Assembly (NCBI RefSeq): GCF_026162365.1
Contig: NZ_JAOANW010000002.1
Coordinates: 186,001-250,000 of the forward strand
DNA from: Nitratireductor luteus
GTDB lineage: Bacteria > Pseudomonadota > Alphaproteobacteria > Rhizobiales > Rhizobiaceae
DNA: 64,000 nt
Direction of reading: 5' to 3'
A program made the translations under genes and the position numbers. Below are positions 28,484 through 41,302 of the stretch, one piece after another (the first letter of the stretch is position 1; every line of letters begins with the position of its first letter). The notes beneath the pieces are model-generated. The model did no database searches. It saw nothing but the letters and a program-made list of their open reading frames with translations, and was not told the origin of the DNA.

Positions 28484-29512
28484 TTATTGCCGGTACGGCC
28501 TGGGCGAGGGCAGCGGTATGTCGGCCGGGCGCAGCGCGTTGAGGAGTGATGAAGGGCTTTGCGCCACTGCCGGGGACGATGCGGCGAATGAGAGCACCCC
28601 TTCCGGCCCGGCCAGCGTGACCGCAGCCTCGGAGGGAGGCGACGGAGCGTTGAGCACCGCGCGGCAGGCGGCTGGCAAGTTGGCCATTGTCATCACGTCA
28701 CGCGCCTTTGGCTTTGCCGGACCTTCCGCCGGCTTCCATGGTTCATCGGTGAACCACCAGGCCAGCGTATTGCCGCAGCCTTCACCCCCCGTCACCGGCG
28801 CCTGCGGCTTACAGCCGGGCGATCCCTCGGGGCAGCCGATGCGGATATGAAAATGATAATGATGCCCCCAGAACGGCCGAATCTTGGATAGCCAGCGCCG
28901 ATCGCCCTTCACCGTGTCGCACAGCTTCTTCTTGATACCGGGGTGAACCAAGATGCGCTCGACCTGCGGATATTTCGCCGCATGACGCAACACCGCCTCG
29001 TGAACTGGCGTCCACTTGCGGTCATCGACATAGAGCGTGTCGTCCTTCAGCATGGAGACCGCGCTCACCTTCTCGCGCTCCGCTGGGCTCATGCGCCTGT
29101 CGGGCATAGGGGTGAACCAGATATCGGCGTCGAGGCCGATCTGGTGCGAGGCGTGGCCGCTCAGCATCGGTCCGCCGCGCGGCTGGGAAATGTCGCCGAC
29201 GAGCAGGCCGGGCCAGCCGCTCTGGGCGGCATCGCGCGAGAGCTTCTCGATCAGCGTGATCATGTCGGGATGGCCCCAGCGCCGATTGCGCGAAAGGCGC
29301 ATTGCCTGCCATGTCGGCCCGTCCGGCGAAATAGCGATGCCGCCGGCAAAACACCCTTTCGAGTAGAAGCCGTGGACGGCAGGCGCTGTCGCGGCCGGCA
29401 AATCTTGGGCGCCGAAAAGGTCCTTGGCCAAGGGTTCAGCCATGGCAGGCAAAGCGGCCATGCACCACAGGAGAATTGTCGGCAGGAAAAGGCGCGGGAA
29501 CGAAACCGGCAT
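28484..29512 (-). CDS. mepA: penicillin-insensitive murein endopeptidase
   Basis: Periplasmic metallopeptidase that cuts D-alanyl-meso-diaminopimelyl crosslinks in peptidoglycan. From ATG 29512 it has 342 residues with a signal peptide ending near LPAMAEP. The LAS-type metal and catalytic residues are visible in GHASHQIGLDADIWF, LVHPGIKKKLC and WGHHYHFHIRIGCP, and several conserved cysteines are present. The C-terminal 70 residues are not part of the catalytic core. A longer start at 29572 has no signal-peptide logic. Confidence 0.92.
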   Translation of the reverse strand: MPVSFPRLFLPTILLWCMAALPAMAEPLAKDLFGAQDLPAATAPAVHGFYSKGCFAGGIAISPDGPTWQAMRLSRNRRWGHPDMITLIEKLSRDAAQSGWPGLLVGDISQPRGGPMLSGHASHQIGLDADIWFTPMPDRRMSPAEREKVSAVSMLKDDTLYVDDRKWTPVHEAVLRHAAKYPQVERILVHPGIKKKLCDTVKGDRRWLSKIRPFWGHHYHFHIRIGCPEGSPGCKPQAPVTGGEGCGNTLAWWFTDEPWKPAEGPAKPKARDVMTMANLPAACRAVLNAPSPPSEAAVTLAGPEGVLSFAASSPAVAQSPSSLLNALRPADIPLPSPRPYRQ

Positions 29513-29613
29513 GGAGTGCTCGCAAATCAGTCGATTTGCGCCACCATAGCCGACTCGCCGCCTGCATGGCAAAGACCGTCGCGCTCTGGGGAGCGGCGGC
29601 GGGCCGTTCCGTC

Positions 29614-29865
29614 TCAGGCGGTCTTGGCCTTACGCGCTACCGGCTTCTTTCTAACGGTCTTCTTCTTGGCTGGTTCAGCGGGCGGATTCGCCGCCTCGGC
29701 GGCTTCCTGCGCCAGCCGGGCCTCGCGTAGGCGCGCTGATTTGGCCTCACGCGCCTTGGCCTCGGCATCGATGATGCCGCGCGCTACGCTCGTTGTCGTT
29801 TCTGCCTTGCTTGTCGCTGATGGGCGCGCGGGCTTGAACAGGGTGGTCTGGTTGAGGGTGCTCAT
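29614..29865 (-). CDS. small hypothetical protein with basic Lys/Ala-rich tail
   Basis: No family recognised. The ATG at 29865 gives 83 residues; a GGGAGC stretch lies upstream. The N-terminal third is polar (MSTLNQTTLFKPARPS), the middle is a predicted helix rich in Ala, Glu and Arg (residues 30-58), and the C-terminus is a basic Pro/Lys/Ala stretch (AKKKTVRKKPVARKAKTA) like those in histone-H1-like nucleoid proteins. That may mean nucleic-acid binding, but this is inference from composition only. It stands between mepA and the cold-shock gene, all on the minus strand. Confidence 0.65.
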   Translation of the reverse strand: MSTLNQTTLFKPARPSATSKAETTTSVARGIIDAEAKAREAKSARLREARLAQEAAEAANPPAEPAKKKTVRKKPVARKAKTA

Positions 29866-30045
29866 GGTTGCTCTGCTCCCTTGCGGCATCGGCCCGGCCG
29901 ATTTTCCGGAAAGCGCGATGCGTGGATTCGACTAACCTGCAGCGTCCTCGAAGCGTTCCAAAGGATCGCACTTTGCTGCAGGAAACACGCTAGATCATTT
30001 CATCGTTTCACGAAAACGATGCGACGATCCAAACTTCTGACTGTA

Positions 30046-30091
30046 AGCAATTCCGGACGGAAAACCGGTATCCGGTTCCTGGAATTGCGCT
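30046..30091. repeat. Rhizobiales-type palindromic intergenic repeat, family A, copy 2
   Basis: AGCAATTCCGGACGGAAAAC at one end and CCTGGAATTGCGCT at the other form an imperfect palindrome. In reverse complement it matches the copy after trmB over TTTTCCGTCCGGAATTGCT. Confidence 0.65.
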
Positions 30092-30095
30092 AAAC

Positions 30096-30123
30096 AAAAA
30101 AGGCCGGGCGTGGCCCGACCTTT
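30096..30123 (-). terminator. intrinsic terminator of the cold-shock gene
   Basis: On the minus strand AAGGTCGGGC, loop CAC, GCCCGGCCTT followed by a run of T. One G-U pair. It lies 54 bases past the cold-shock stop. Confidence 0.85.
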
Positions 30124-30176
30124 CCCACATCCCGTTCCCGTGCCAGTACATCCGTGGTCACAGGTTCGAGAATAAA

Positions 30177-30386
30177 TTATGCGGCCTGCAGGTTTTCTGC
30201 GGCGCTTTTGCCCGAACGCTGGTCCTGGACAATGTCGAAGCTCAGCTTCTGGCCTTCGACGATAGAACGCATACCAGCGCGCTCGACTGCAGAGATGTGA
30301 ACGAACACATCCGATGCGCCGTCGTCAGGCTGAATGAAGCCGAAGCCCTTGGTGGTGTTGAAGAACTTAACTGTTCCAGTAGTCAT
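30177..30386 (-). CDS. cold-shock domain protein (CspA family)
   Basis: Single OB-fold RNA/DNA chaperone, 69 residues. Both nucleic-acid motifs are present: RNP1 [11 protein letters not shown] and RNP2 [15 protein letters not shown] lies eight bases before the ATG. A promoter at 30549-30577 would give a 5' leader of about 155 bases, long for such a small gene and typical of csp genes whose leaders respond to temperature; the leader holds a perfect 14-base palindrome. A strong terminator follows, so it is monocistronic. Confidence 0.96.
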   Translation of the reverse strand: MTTGTVKFFNTTKGFGFIQPDDGASDVFVHISAVERAGMRSIVEGQKLSFDIVQDQRSGKSAAENLQAA

Positions 30387-30480
30387 GACGAATTCCTTTC
30401 AATCGGTCACGAAAGATTAGCTGCCGGACAACATACCCGACAACGGTTGCAGATCGATTTTGATAGGAAGATCGTCAGAT

Positions 30481-30494
30481 GCGCTCTAGAGCGC
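30481..30494. repeat. perfect 14-base palindrome in the cold-shock leader
   Basis: GCGCTCTAGAGCGC. It lies about 95 bases upstream of the cold-shock start, inside the predicted untranslated leader. Confidence 0.7.
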
Positions 30495-30548
30495 TTGTGC
30501 GCAAAAGGAGCGCCGAAACAAAGTTCAGCAACAAATATCGACTTCGTA

Positions 30549-30577
30549 CAAATAGAAGAGTTTTGTGTTGAATACAA
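30549..30577 (-). promoter_or_regulatory. putative cold-shock gene promoter
   Basis: On the minus strand TTGTAT (30577-30572), 17-base spacer, TATTTG (30554-30549). The surrounding DNA is AT-rich for this genome. Confidence 0.5.
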
Positions 30578-30638
30578 GGGTGGTCGGAAATATTTTTCAA
30601 CGCAGGATAGGAACGGCCCCAATGGCGGAAAAAATTCC

Positions 30639-31508
30639 CTACTGCCTGGCGCTCCACAATGATTCCAGCGCGATCCGATAATTCGGGAACCGGAGAACGT
30701 AGCCTGCCGATTTGAGCTTCGCGTTCGATACCCGCTTGCATTCGGAATAGAACGACCGGGCCATCGGCCCCATCCCGGCCTCATCGAAGGGTATCGGCGG
30801 TGGCGGTTCGATGCCCATGAGCTCGGCTGCATACGTTACCACGTCCTGCGGCGGGGCCGGCTCGTCATCGGTGACGTTGTAGATGCCGCCTGCTCCCGCG
30901 CCCATCAGATGCCGGGCCGCCCCCGCCACATCCTCGACGTGGACGCGATTGAAGACCTGGCCCGGCTTGACGACCCGCCTGGCCGTGCCTTTTTCCAGGT
31001 TCACGAAGGCGTTGCGCCCGGGGCCGTAGATGCCCGACAGGCGCAGGATGGCAATCGGGACACCCAGCCTTTCGGCGAGGGAGGTCCACCCTTGCTCCGC
31101 CGCCAATCGCCAGCGCGAGCGGTCCGACGAAGGGCGGCAGACGGTCTCCTCGTCCACCCAGGCGCCGCCATGATCGCCATAGACCCCGACGGTCGAAAGA
31201 TAGCCGATCCACCGCAGCGCCGGCATCTCCAGGCGCGCTCGCGCGAGATCGTCGAGCACCGGGTCGCCAGCCTCGCCGGGGGCTAAGGAAACCAGAAGAT
31301 GCGTGGCCGCGCGCAGCGGCGGCAGCAATGGCTCGCCGAAGCCGTCGCCGCCATAGACGAGCGGGACCACGGCGTCCGCGGCAAGGGCTTCGAACCTTTC
31401 GGTGCTGCGGGTCGTCCCGTGGATACTGGCAGCGCCGGCGGCGACCTGGCGGGCGAAGGTGCGCGCGGAGTAGCCCGCACCGAAGATGAAGATACGTTCC
31501 CCGCTCAT
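30639..31508 (-). CDS. NAD(P)-binding epimerase-like protein (YeeZ-type extended SDR)
   Basis: Rossmann-fold protein of unknown substrate, 289 residues from ATG 31508. It starts [16 protein letters not shown], with a GxGxxA/G-type dinucleotide motif, has [13 protein letters not shown] near the expected catalytic region, [13 protein letters not shown], and [14 protein letters not shown], all as in YeeZ-like NAD-dependent epimerase/dehydratases. The start overlaps the queG stop by ATGA, so it is coupled with queG and perhaps the upstream GST. No pathway can be assigned from this. Confidence 0.8.
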   Translation of the reverse strand: MSGERIFIFGAGYSARTFARQVAAGAASIHGTTRSTERFEALAADAVVPLVYGGDGFGEPLLPPLRAATHLLVSLAPGEAGDPVLDDLARARLEMPALRWIGYLSTVGVYGDHGGAWVDEETVCRPSSDRSRWRLAAEQGWTSLAERLGVPIAILRLSGIYGPGRNAFVNLEKGTARRVVKPGQVFNRVHVEDVAGAARHLMGAGAGGIYNVTDDEPAPPQDVVTYAAELMGIEPPPPIPFDEAGMGPMARSFYSECKRVSNAKLKSAGYVLRFPNYRIALESLWSARQ

Positions 31509-32650
31509 GGCGTCCGCCCCGGAGCGAGATGCCATTCCTGACGCACATCCTCATCCATCTCATCAGCCTGCGCCATTTCTGCAAGCCGGCTAAATTCCTT
31601 GCCGTCGAGCAAGCGCGATAACGCCCAGACCGCGGCGCCGCGCACCAGTGGCGAGGTGTCGGCCGAAAGCTTGTGGCAGGCGGGCACCATGCTGTCTTGA
31701 CCGGAATTACCCGCTGCTATCAGGACGTTGCGTATGAACCGATCGCGCCCGATGCGCTTGATCGGCGATCCCGAAAACATCTCGCGGAAGGCAGCATCGT
31801 CCAGCTCGAGCAGGGTTTCCAGGGCCGGCTCCTTCAGGTCGTCACGGGCCTTGAGCTTGATTTCGGCTGCATCCCGCGCGAACTTGTTCCAGGGGCAAAC
31901 GGCCAGACAGTCGTCGCAGCCATAAATGCGGTTGGCCATCGCCTCGCGAAATTCGTGCGGTATCGGCCCCTTGTGCTCGATGGTGAGGTAGGAAATGCAG
32001 CGGCGGGCATCGAGCTGATAGGGCGCAGGAAAGGCATCCGTCGGGCAGACGTCGAGACAGGCCCGGCAGGAGCCGCAATGATCTTCCTCCGGCAGGTCGG
32101 GCTCCAGTTCCGCCGTGGTGAAGATCGAGCCCAGGAACAGCCATGAGCCGAGTTCGCGGCTCACCAGATTGGTATGCTTTCCCTGCCAGCCCAGCCCGGC
32201 GGCGGCGGCCAGTGGCTTTTCCATCACAGGGGCCGTATCCACGAAGACCTTCACGTCCTCGCCCGCCCTTGCGGCAAGCTGGCCGGCAAGCTGCTTCAGC
32301 CTGCCCTTGATGACGTCGTGATAGTCGCGGTTGCGGGCATAGACCGAGATGATCGCCCGATCTTTCCTTTCGAGGAGCGCCAGCGGATTTTCATCCGGGC
32401 CGTAATTCATGCCCAGCATGATGATGGAGCGCACCTGCGGCCACAGGTTTTGGGGGCGCTCGCGCCGCTCGGCCGTCTCCGCCATCCACGCCATTGAGCC
32501 GTGGCGGCCTTCCTCGATAAAATGCCGCAGCCGCGCCGGCGCTTCCGGCACGGCGTCGGGCGTGGTGACGGCGACCTTGTCGAAGCCGGCGGCGTGCGCC
32601 TTTTCCTCAACGAACGCGCGAAGCCGGCGGGTTGTGGCCAGCGCGGTCAT
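31505..32650 (-). CDS. queG: epoxyqueuosine reductase
   Basis: Last step of queuosine synthesis on tRNA, a cobalamin and iron-sulfur enzyme. 381 residues. The catalytic Asp lies at 138 in VDTAPVMEK; the first 4Fe-4S ligands are Cys192, 195, 198 and 202 ([11 protein letters not shown]), and the second cluster uses Cys245, 248 and 252 (CDDCLAVC) plus Cys218 or Cys202-type pairing. The C-terminal part has HEAT-like helices ([14 protein letters not shown]). It sits between a GST gene, three bases upstream, and an overlapping epimerase-like gene. Confidence 0.95.
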   Translation of the reverse strand: MTALATTRRLRAFVEEKAHAAGFDKVAVTTPDAVPEAPARLRHFIEEGRHGSMAWMAETAERRERPQNLWPQVRSIIMLGMNYGPDENPLALLERKDRAIISVYARNRDYHDVIKGRLKQLAGQLAARAGEDVKVFVDTAPVMEKPLAAAAGLGWQGKHTNLVSRELGSWLFLGSIFTTAELEPDLPEEDHCGSCRACLDVCPTDAFPAPYQLDARRCISYLTIEHKGPIPHEFREAMANRIYGCDDCLAVCPWNKFARDAAEIKLKARDDLKEPALETLLELDDAAFREMFSGSPIKRIGRDRFIRNVLIAAGNSGQDSMVPACHKLSADTSPLVRGAAVWALSRLLDGKEFSRLAEMAQADEMDEDVRQEWHLAPGRTP

Positions 32651-32652
32651 GA

Positions 32653-33345
32653 TCAGAAATCCAGATCCGCGTAGTGCGAGGCCGGCGAAAGTCCGCGAAC
32701 CCGGTCCGAAAGCAGCGAACGGAAGGAGGGGCGCGACTTCATGCGGCTATACCAGTCGCGCGCTGCCTCGTATTCACGCCATTCGATTTCGCCCAGATAG
32801 TCGAGGATCGACAGGGATGCCGCGGCTGCCGCATCGGCATAGGAAAGGCGAGACCCGGCCAGCCAGTCGCGAGTCGCCGCCAGCCAGTTCGTATATTTGA
32901 GGTGCTGGCGCACATTGGCCCGCGCCGCGCGAATGGCGGCTGAATCGGGTGAGCCGCCGCCCTGCGCGCCGGCCATCAGCGGCTTGAGCGCGCGCTCGCG
33001 CACCAGATGCCGTGTCACGTCACCGTCCGTCTTGACCAGGTACCAGTCGACCAGCCGGCGGATTTCGGCGCGTTGGATGGGATCTTCCGCCATAAGCCGC
33101 CTTGATCGCTGGAACGCACCGCGCGTTTCATCGAGATATTCGCCGATCACCGTGGCGCCTGTGATCGCATGGTCACCCTCCGCCAAAAGCACGGGGATGG
33201 TGCCGGCTGGATTGAGGGACAGAAACTCCTTGCGCCGCTGCCACGGACGCTCCTCGATGAGGGCGAGTTCTTCTCCGTACTCGCCGAATGCAATGCGCAC
33301 ATACCGGCAGGAGGCATACAGCGGATGATGGAAAAGGGTCAGCAT
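32653..33345 (-). CDS. glutathione S-transferase family protein
   Basis: About 230 residues from ATG 33345 ([18 protein letters not shown]); an ATG at 33381 is also in frame and neither has a strong ribosome site. The N-terminal thioredoxin-like domain has the cis-Pro region [10 protein letters not shown] and the [10 protein letters not shown] glutathione-binding segment; the C-terminal helical domain contains [21 protein letters not shown]. The specific reaction is unknown. It is three bases from queG and part of the GST-queG-epimerase run. Confidence 0.85.
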   Translation of the reverse strand: MLTLFHHPLYASCRYVRIAFGEYGEELALIEERPWQRRKEFLSLNPAGTIPVLLAEGDHAITGATVIGEYLDETRGAFQRSRRLMAEDPIQRAEIRRLVDWYLVKTDGDVTRHLVRERALKPLMAGAQGGGSPDSAAIRAARANVRQHLKYTNWLAATRDWLAGSRLSYADAAAAASLSILDYLGEIEWREYEAARDWYSRMKSRPSFRSLLSDRVRGLSPASHYADLDF

Positions 33346-33484
33346 GCGATAAGCACTATTCAAAACCTCTGGCCATTTCATGACCGTGACGCTAAACCTC
33401 GGCGCGTCTGATTCCGAGGGTTCTTTTCCCGAGCTATAGGGGGAGATTCAGGCCCTGACAAGCAAGCCGACGCGAGGGGATTGA

Positions 33485-34291
33485 GTGCCGGACCAAACGA
33501 TTGCGCAGGCGCTTCTACTAGGCGTCCTCGAGGGCCTGACCGAATTCATTCCCGTCTCCTCTACCGGCCACATTTTGCTGGCGGGCCATTTTCTCGGCTT
33601 CAAATCGACAGGTAAGGCTTTCGAGGTGCTCATTCAGCTGGGCGCCATACTGGCCATCCTCTCCGTCTACGCCGCGCGCCTGTGGGAGATGTTGCTTCTC
33701 TTGCCGCGCGATCCTGCTACGCGGCGCTTCGTCGCCGGCATCCTGCTTGCTTTCCTGCCGGCAGTCGTCATCGGCGTGCTCAGCTACAAGATCATCAAGA
33801 CGGTGCTGTTCGAGACGCCGATGCTGATATGCGTGATGCTCATCCTCGGCGGCCTCGTGCTCTTGTGGGTCGACCGCTGGGCGAGGAAGCCGCGCTACAC
33901 CGACATCACGACTTTTCCGCTTTCCATGTATCTCAAAATCGGGCTTTTTCAGTGCCTGTCGATGATCCCCGGCACCTCGCGGTCGGGCGCGACCATCGTG
34001 GGCGGATTGCTCCTTGGCGCCGACAAGCGTTCGGCTGCCGAATTTTCCTTCTTCCTCGCCATGCCGACCATGGCCGGCGCCTTCGCCTATGACCTCTATA
34101 AAAACTACGATCTGTTGTCGGCGGCCGACGTCGAGATCATCGGTGTGGGCTTTGTCGCGGCCTTCGCCGCGGGTGTCCTGGTCGTGCGCTGGCTGCTCGG
34201 CTATGTCTCACGCCACGGGTATGCGCTGTTCGGCTGGTGGCGATTGCTGATCGGCAGCCTTGGCCTGGCGGCACTGCTGTTTTGGGGCTGA
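33485..34291 (+). CDS. uppP: undecaprenyl-diphosphate phosphatase
   Basis: Inner-membrane enzyme that recycles undecaprenyl pyrophosphate for cell-wall synthesis; overexpression is classically linked to bacitracin resistance. GTG start at 33485 with GAGGGGA upstream, 268 residues, about eight helices. Both family motifs are present: [14 protein letters not shown] at 16-29 and PGTSRSGAT near 162. It is convergent with a TSUP permease, only 14 bases away, with no obvious terminator between them. Confidence 0.95.
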   Translation: MPDQTIAQALLLGVLEGLTEFIPVSSTGHILLAGHFLGFKSTGKAFEVLIQLGAILAILSVYAARLWEMLLLLPRDPATRRFVAGILLAFLPAVVIGVLSYKIIKTVLFETPMLICVMLILGGLVLLWVDRWARKPRYTDITTFPLSMYLKIGLFQCLSMIPGTSRSGATIVGGLLLGADKRSAAEFSFFLAMPTMAGAFAYDLYKNYDLLSAADVEIIGVGFVAAFAAGVLVVRWLLGYVSRHGYALFGWWRLLIGSLGLAALLFWG

Positions 34292-34305
34292 TGCGGGACA
34301 ATCGC

Positions 34306-35073
34306 CTAAATCAGTCCGATCAGCCCCCGCCGTATAAGGTCGAGCGCAAGTAGCGTCAGGCCAATCTTGAACCAGCGGCGGAAAATCTCCTCGGGCAGCT
34401 TTTCAAGTAGTTTGGTGCCGTAGATCGTACCGAGATAGCCCGACGCCACCATCACCGCGATCAGGGGCAGCCAGCGGGCGAAGACGAAACCTGCCAGGGC
34501 GAAGGCGGCAACCTTGAGCGCATGTTGAAGGGTCATGCCGGCCGCGTGCGTGGCGACCAGGGCCTTGCGGTCATCGGGGATGATCTGTCCGAAAAAGGCC
34601 GACAGCAAAGGTCCCGTCGCTCCGACGAACATGGTGGTCAGCGCGAGCACGGCGCTGCCCAGCGCCAAGCCGGCCCGGCTCAGCCGCGCCGCACCCGGGA
34701 TTTTGCTCCAGGTCACTGCGATGACGAAGGCCCCCAGAACCAGTTTCAGCACGGCATCCGGCAATTGCACGACGACATAGGCGCCCGCCGCCGCTCCGGC
34801 CAGCGACCCGAGTATGAAGGGCGCGGCTATGGAATGGCGGATATGGGCGCGCTGGTGCCACGCCCGCCCTGTATTGGAGCCGAGCTGCACCGCCCCATGA
34901 ACCGGAATGAGCCCCGATACGGGAATGAAGAGACCGAGCAGCGCCAGCATGGCTACGCCGCCGCCTACGCCGAAGGCGGCGGTGAGCGCCGAGGTGAAGA
35001 AACTCGCGACGATGAGGACAAGGCTGGGCAGCAGGCCGAGGCCGTCGGGAAGAAGCGCAGCTACGGCCTGCAA
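34306..35073 (-). CDS. TSUP/TauE-type membrane permease
   Basis: 255 residues with about eight predicted helices, a member of the sulfite exporter TauE/SafE (DUF81) family. Characteristic glycine-rich segments are AAFGVGGGVAMLALLG near the N-terminus and ALTTMFVGATGPLLSAFF in the second repeat. These permeases move sulfite, sulfoacetate or other small anions; nothing adjacent indicates the substrate. It lies between uppP and an NDUFA9-like gene, with a family C repeat just upstream. Confidence 0.82.
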   Translation of the reverse strand: MQAVAALLPDGLGLLPSLVLIVASFFTSALTAAFGVGGGVAMLALLGLFIPVSGLIPVHGAVQLGSNTGRAWHQRAHIRHSIAAPFILGSLAGAAAGAYVVVQLPDAVLKLVLGAFVIAVTWSKIPGAARLSRAGLALGSAVLALTTMFVGATGPLLSAFFGQIIPDDRKALVATHAAGMTLQHALKVAAFALAGFVFARWLPLIAVMVASGYLGTIYGTKLLEKLPEEIFRRWFKIGLTLLALDLIRRGLIGLI

Positions 35074-35095
35074 GGGCGCGGGCCTCCTTGTTGGC

Positions 35096-35134
35096 GCATG
35101 ATCCTTACCGGTATCCGCTTTCCGAAATCATGCT
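35096..35134. repeat. Rhizobiales-type palindromic repeat, family C
   Basis: Begins GCATGATCCTTACCGG and ends CCGAAATCATGC. Related to the copy at 27971-28016. Confidence 0.6.
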
Positions 35135-36105
35135 TAGTATAGCGGCTGAGTGAACTGGCCGTGCGGCCGGTATGTCCAGAGGTAAGTGGGCAGGATTGCG
35201 CTGATGGAATGCTGAGGTATGCCCAGCCCTTCCAGAGTGCGACCGGCTTCCTTGGCCTCCTCGGAGACGACATTATCGACCTCCAGGAGCTTGACTTGAT
35301 CAAGCGTAAGCAGCGGGTTGGGCAGCATGCCGAGGATGCGCGCCTGAAGACGGGCGATCGGCCACGGCAGGGAAACCAGCATCCGCGTGCGGCCGATGAT
35401 TTCGAGCATCTCTTCCATGCATTGACGGAAGGTCAGCACCTGTGGCCCACCGAGCTCATAGATCGCGCCGCCCTTCAATGCGCCGTCCACTGCACGGGCG
35501 TGAGCCTCCGCGACATCGCCCACATAGACCGGTTGGAAACGTGTGTGGCCGCCGCCGATAAGCGGCAGCGCCGGGGTGAAGCGCGCCATGTTGGCAAAGC
35601 GGTTGAAGAAGCTGTCTTCCGGCCCGAAGACGATGGACGGGCGGATGACGATGGCATCCTTGACGGTGTCCAGAACCGCCTGTTCCCCTTCTGCCTTGGT
35701 GCGGCCGTAGAGGGAGGGCGAGTTGAGGTCCGCGCCGATGGCCGACCCCTGTGTCAGCCCGGCGCCCGCTGCCAGCGCGGCTTCTGCGACGGCGCGTGCG
35801 CCGAAGCTCTGCACCGCATCGAAGCGCTGGCGGCCGGATTCGTGCAGGATGCCGACCAGGTTGATCACATGGTCGGCGCCTTCCACCGCGCGGTCTATCG
35901 ATGCGCGGTTGCGAAGGTTCGCCTGGATGGCGTGAACCTGGCCCATATTGCCCAGCACCTGCACATGGTTGGCCGCGTTGGGCCTGCGGCAGGCCACGCG
36001 CACGCGGTAGCCCCGGCGCGTGAGCGCCTGCACCACATGGGTTCCGACAAAGCCGGAACCGCCGAAAACGGTGACGAGCTTGGGTTTCTGGCTGATCGTC
36101 GCCAT
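35134..36105 (-). CDS. NDUFA9-like NAD(P)-binding protein
   Basis: Extended SDR of the group that includes the complex I accessory subunit NDUFA9. ATG 36105 has GAGG five bases upstream and gives 323 residues. The dinucleotide motif is VFGGSGFVGTHVV; further family segments are NLVGILHESGRQRFDAVQ, LYGRTKAEGEQAVL and VIRPSIVFGPEDSFFNRFA. Alphaproteobacterial homologues are generally annotated as complex I NDUFA9 family; a direct role in respiration is not shown by the sequence. It is divergent from gyrB across 220 bases. Confidence 0.87.
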   Translation of the reverse strand: MATISQKPKLVTVFGGSGFVGTHVVQALTRRGYRVRVACRRPNAANHVQVLGNMGQVHAIQANLRNRASIDRAVEGADHVINLVGILHESGRQRFDAVQSFGARAVAEAALAAGAGLTQGSAIGADLNSPSLYGRTKAEGEQAVLDTVKDAIVIRPSIVFGPEDSFFNRFANMARFTPALPLIGGGHTRFQPVYVGDVAEAHARAVDGALKGGAIYELGGPQVLTFRQCMEEMLEIIGRTRMLVSLPWPIARLQARILGMLPNPLLTLDQVKLLEVDNVVSEEAKEAGRTLEGLGIPQHSISAILPTYLWTYRPHGQFTQPLY

Positions 36106-36222
36106 GGTGCCTCTGTCTCTTTCAACTGTTACCGAGCTACATAATCGGTTTGCGGCAAAAGGCAAAGGCTTGTACTGCCTCTTTCGCCCCGCTTAATCCC
36201 CAGCCCGATTGGCGGGCAAAAC

Positions 36223-36251
36223 TTGGAAAAAGCGCTTGAAGCGCCTATATA
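36223..36251 (+). promoter_or_regulatory. putative gyrB promoter with palindromic spacer
   Basis: TTGGAA (36223-36228), 17-base spacer, TATATA (36246-36251). The spacer contains the perfect palindrome GCGCTTGAAGCGC (36232-36244, central G). It would start transcription near 36258, about 70 bases before gyrB. Confidence 0.6.
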
Positions 36252-36317
36252 TTTGGCAGTTGCACCCTGCTGATTCGCAGGCCTTCTTCGTGCCCTATTG
36301 CGGCGCTTCCAGATTGA

Positions 36318-40096
<3,779 letters not shown>

Positions 40097-40101
40097 CGCC
40101 G

Positions 40102-40908
40102 CTATTCGCTCGCGCGAGCGGACTGAAAACAGGCCCTCAGCACTGCAGCGAGCCTCGCGCCTCCCACGGGCGCCATGTCCTTCGTCTCCTGGTGCGACAG
40201 CTCACCTGCCGCCATTCCGGCTCCAAGGTTGGTGATCACCGAGCAGGCAGCAACCTTGAGCCCCAGGTAGCGGGCGAAGATGACCTCGGGCACGGTGGAC
40301 ATGCCCACCGCATCCGCGCCGAGTACCCGGGCCATGCGTATTTCGGCCGGCGTTTCGAAAGTGGGGCCGGAGAACCACATATAGACCCCCTTGTGCAGGG
40401 TCACACCGGCGCTTGCCGCCGCCTTCTCCAGCGCATCGCGAAGGTCGCGGTCATAGGCTTCGCTCATGCCGACGAAACGGCGCTCGCCGGTCTCGCCGAT
40501 GAGCGGATTGGTGCCGGAGAAATTGATGTGGTCCTCGATCAGCATGACGGAACCGGGCGGCATATCCGCGTGCAGCGAACCGGCGGCGTTTGTCAGGATC
40601 AACTGCCGTATGCCGAGGCCCCACAGCACCTCCAGTGCTGGCCGCATCGCCGCCGCATCGCCGTTCTCGTAGTAGTGCGCCCGCCCGGCCAGCATCAGCA
40701 CCGGCTGTCCCGCAAGCCTGCCGGCGACGATCTCGCCGGCATGGCCGGTCACGCCGCTTTGGGGAAAGCCCGGCAGGTCGGCATAGGGAATGCGTATCGG
40801 GTCCGTGACCTCTTCCACAAGGCCGCCGAGTCCGGAGCCAAGCACCAGCGCCGTGCGCGGCACAAGTCCCCCCAGACGTTCCGTCAGGCGATCCACGGCC
40901 TCCTTCAA
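40102..40908 (-). CDS. punA: purine nucleoside phosphorylase (trimeric type)
   Basis: Phosphorolysis of inosine and guanosine type nucleosides. About 268 residues from TTG 40908, whose first bases overlap the cdd stop (TTGA) with GGAG upstream; a longer frame to 40986 lies within cdd. Family motifs include LGSGLGGLVEEV, GRAHYYENG, LTNAAGSLH and EVIFARYLGLKVAACSVITNLGAG split over the conserved C-terminal part, with the base-binding Asn in ITNLGAG. The gene belongs to the nucleoside salvage run between cdd and deoA. Confidence 0.9.
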   Translation of the reverse strand: MKEAVDRLTERLGGLVPRTALVLGSGLGGLVEEVTDPIRIPYADLPGFPQSGVTGHAGEIVAGRLAGQPVLMLAGRAHYYENGDAAAMRPALEVLWGLGIRQLILTNAAGSLHADMPPGSVMLIEDHINFSGTNPLIGETGERRFVGMSEAYDRDLRDALEKAAASAGVTLHKGVYMWFSGPTFETPAEIRMARVLGADAVGMSTVPEVIFARYLGLKVAACSVITNLGAGMAAGELSHQETKDMAPVGGARLAAVLRACFQSARASE

Positions 40909-41300
40909 CGGTTCTGCTCCAGATCGAAACTGCGCGGGAACATTGCTGAGAAAGATACGGTCTCGACCACGCCACGGGCATCGCAAAGGTGCAGTAGCGC
41001 ATCATCCGCCACGAATTCGGAGAGGCGCTGGCGGCATCCGCCGCAGGGCATGATGCGATCCATCTTCTCCGCCACCACGGCAATCTCGGCAATCCTGCCA
41101 CCGCCGGCCATCACCATATGACCGAGCGCCGTGGTTTCAGCGCACCAGCCTTCCGGGTAGGATGCATTCTCGATATTGCAGCCGGCATGCACCGCTCCGC
41201 TGTCAGTTGCGAGGGCGGCACCCACTGGGAAGCGCGAGTAGGGCGCGTAGGCTTTGGACATCGCCGCCCTGGCCGCCTGGAAAAGCTCGTCCGCCTTCAT
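40905..41300 (-). CDS. cdd: cytidine deaminase
   Basis: Zinc enzyme that deaminates cytidine and deoxycytidine to uridines. ATG 41300 has GGAG seven bases upstream and gives 131 residues; a longer frame upstream lies within the permease gene. The catalytic CAE is Cys53-Ala54-Glu55, and the other zinc ligands are Cys86 and Cys89 in PCGGCRQ. NIENASY matches the substrate-binding loop. It follows the ABC permease directly and precedes the purine phosphorylase, fitting a nucleoside uptake and salvage operon. Confidence 0.95.
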   Translation of the reverse strand: MKADELFQAARAAMSKAYAPYSRFPVGAALATDSGAVHAGCNIENASYPEGWCAETTALGHMVMAGGGRIAEIAVVAEKMDRIMPCGGCRQRLSEFVADDALLHLCDARGVVETVSFSAMFPRSFDLEQNR

Positions 41301-41302
41301 CG

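Larger units (their letters stand above)
29866..30176. other. 311-base intergenic region
   Basis: Holds a family A palindromic repeat (30046-30091) and the cold-shock gene terminator (30096-30122). I see no gene in it; the remainder shows nothing recognisable. Confidence 0.6.
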
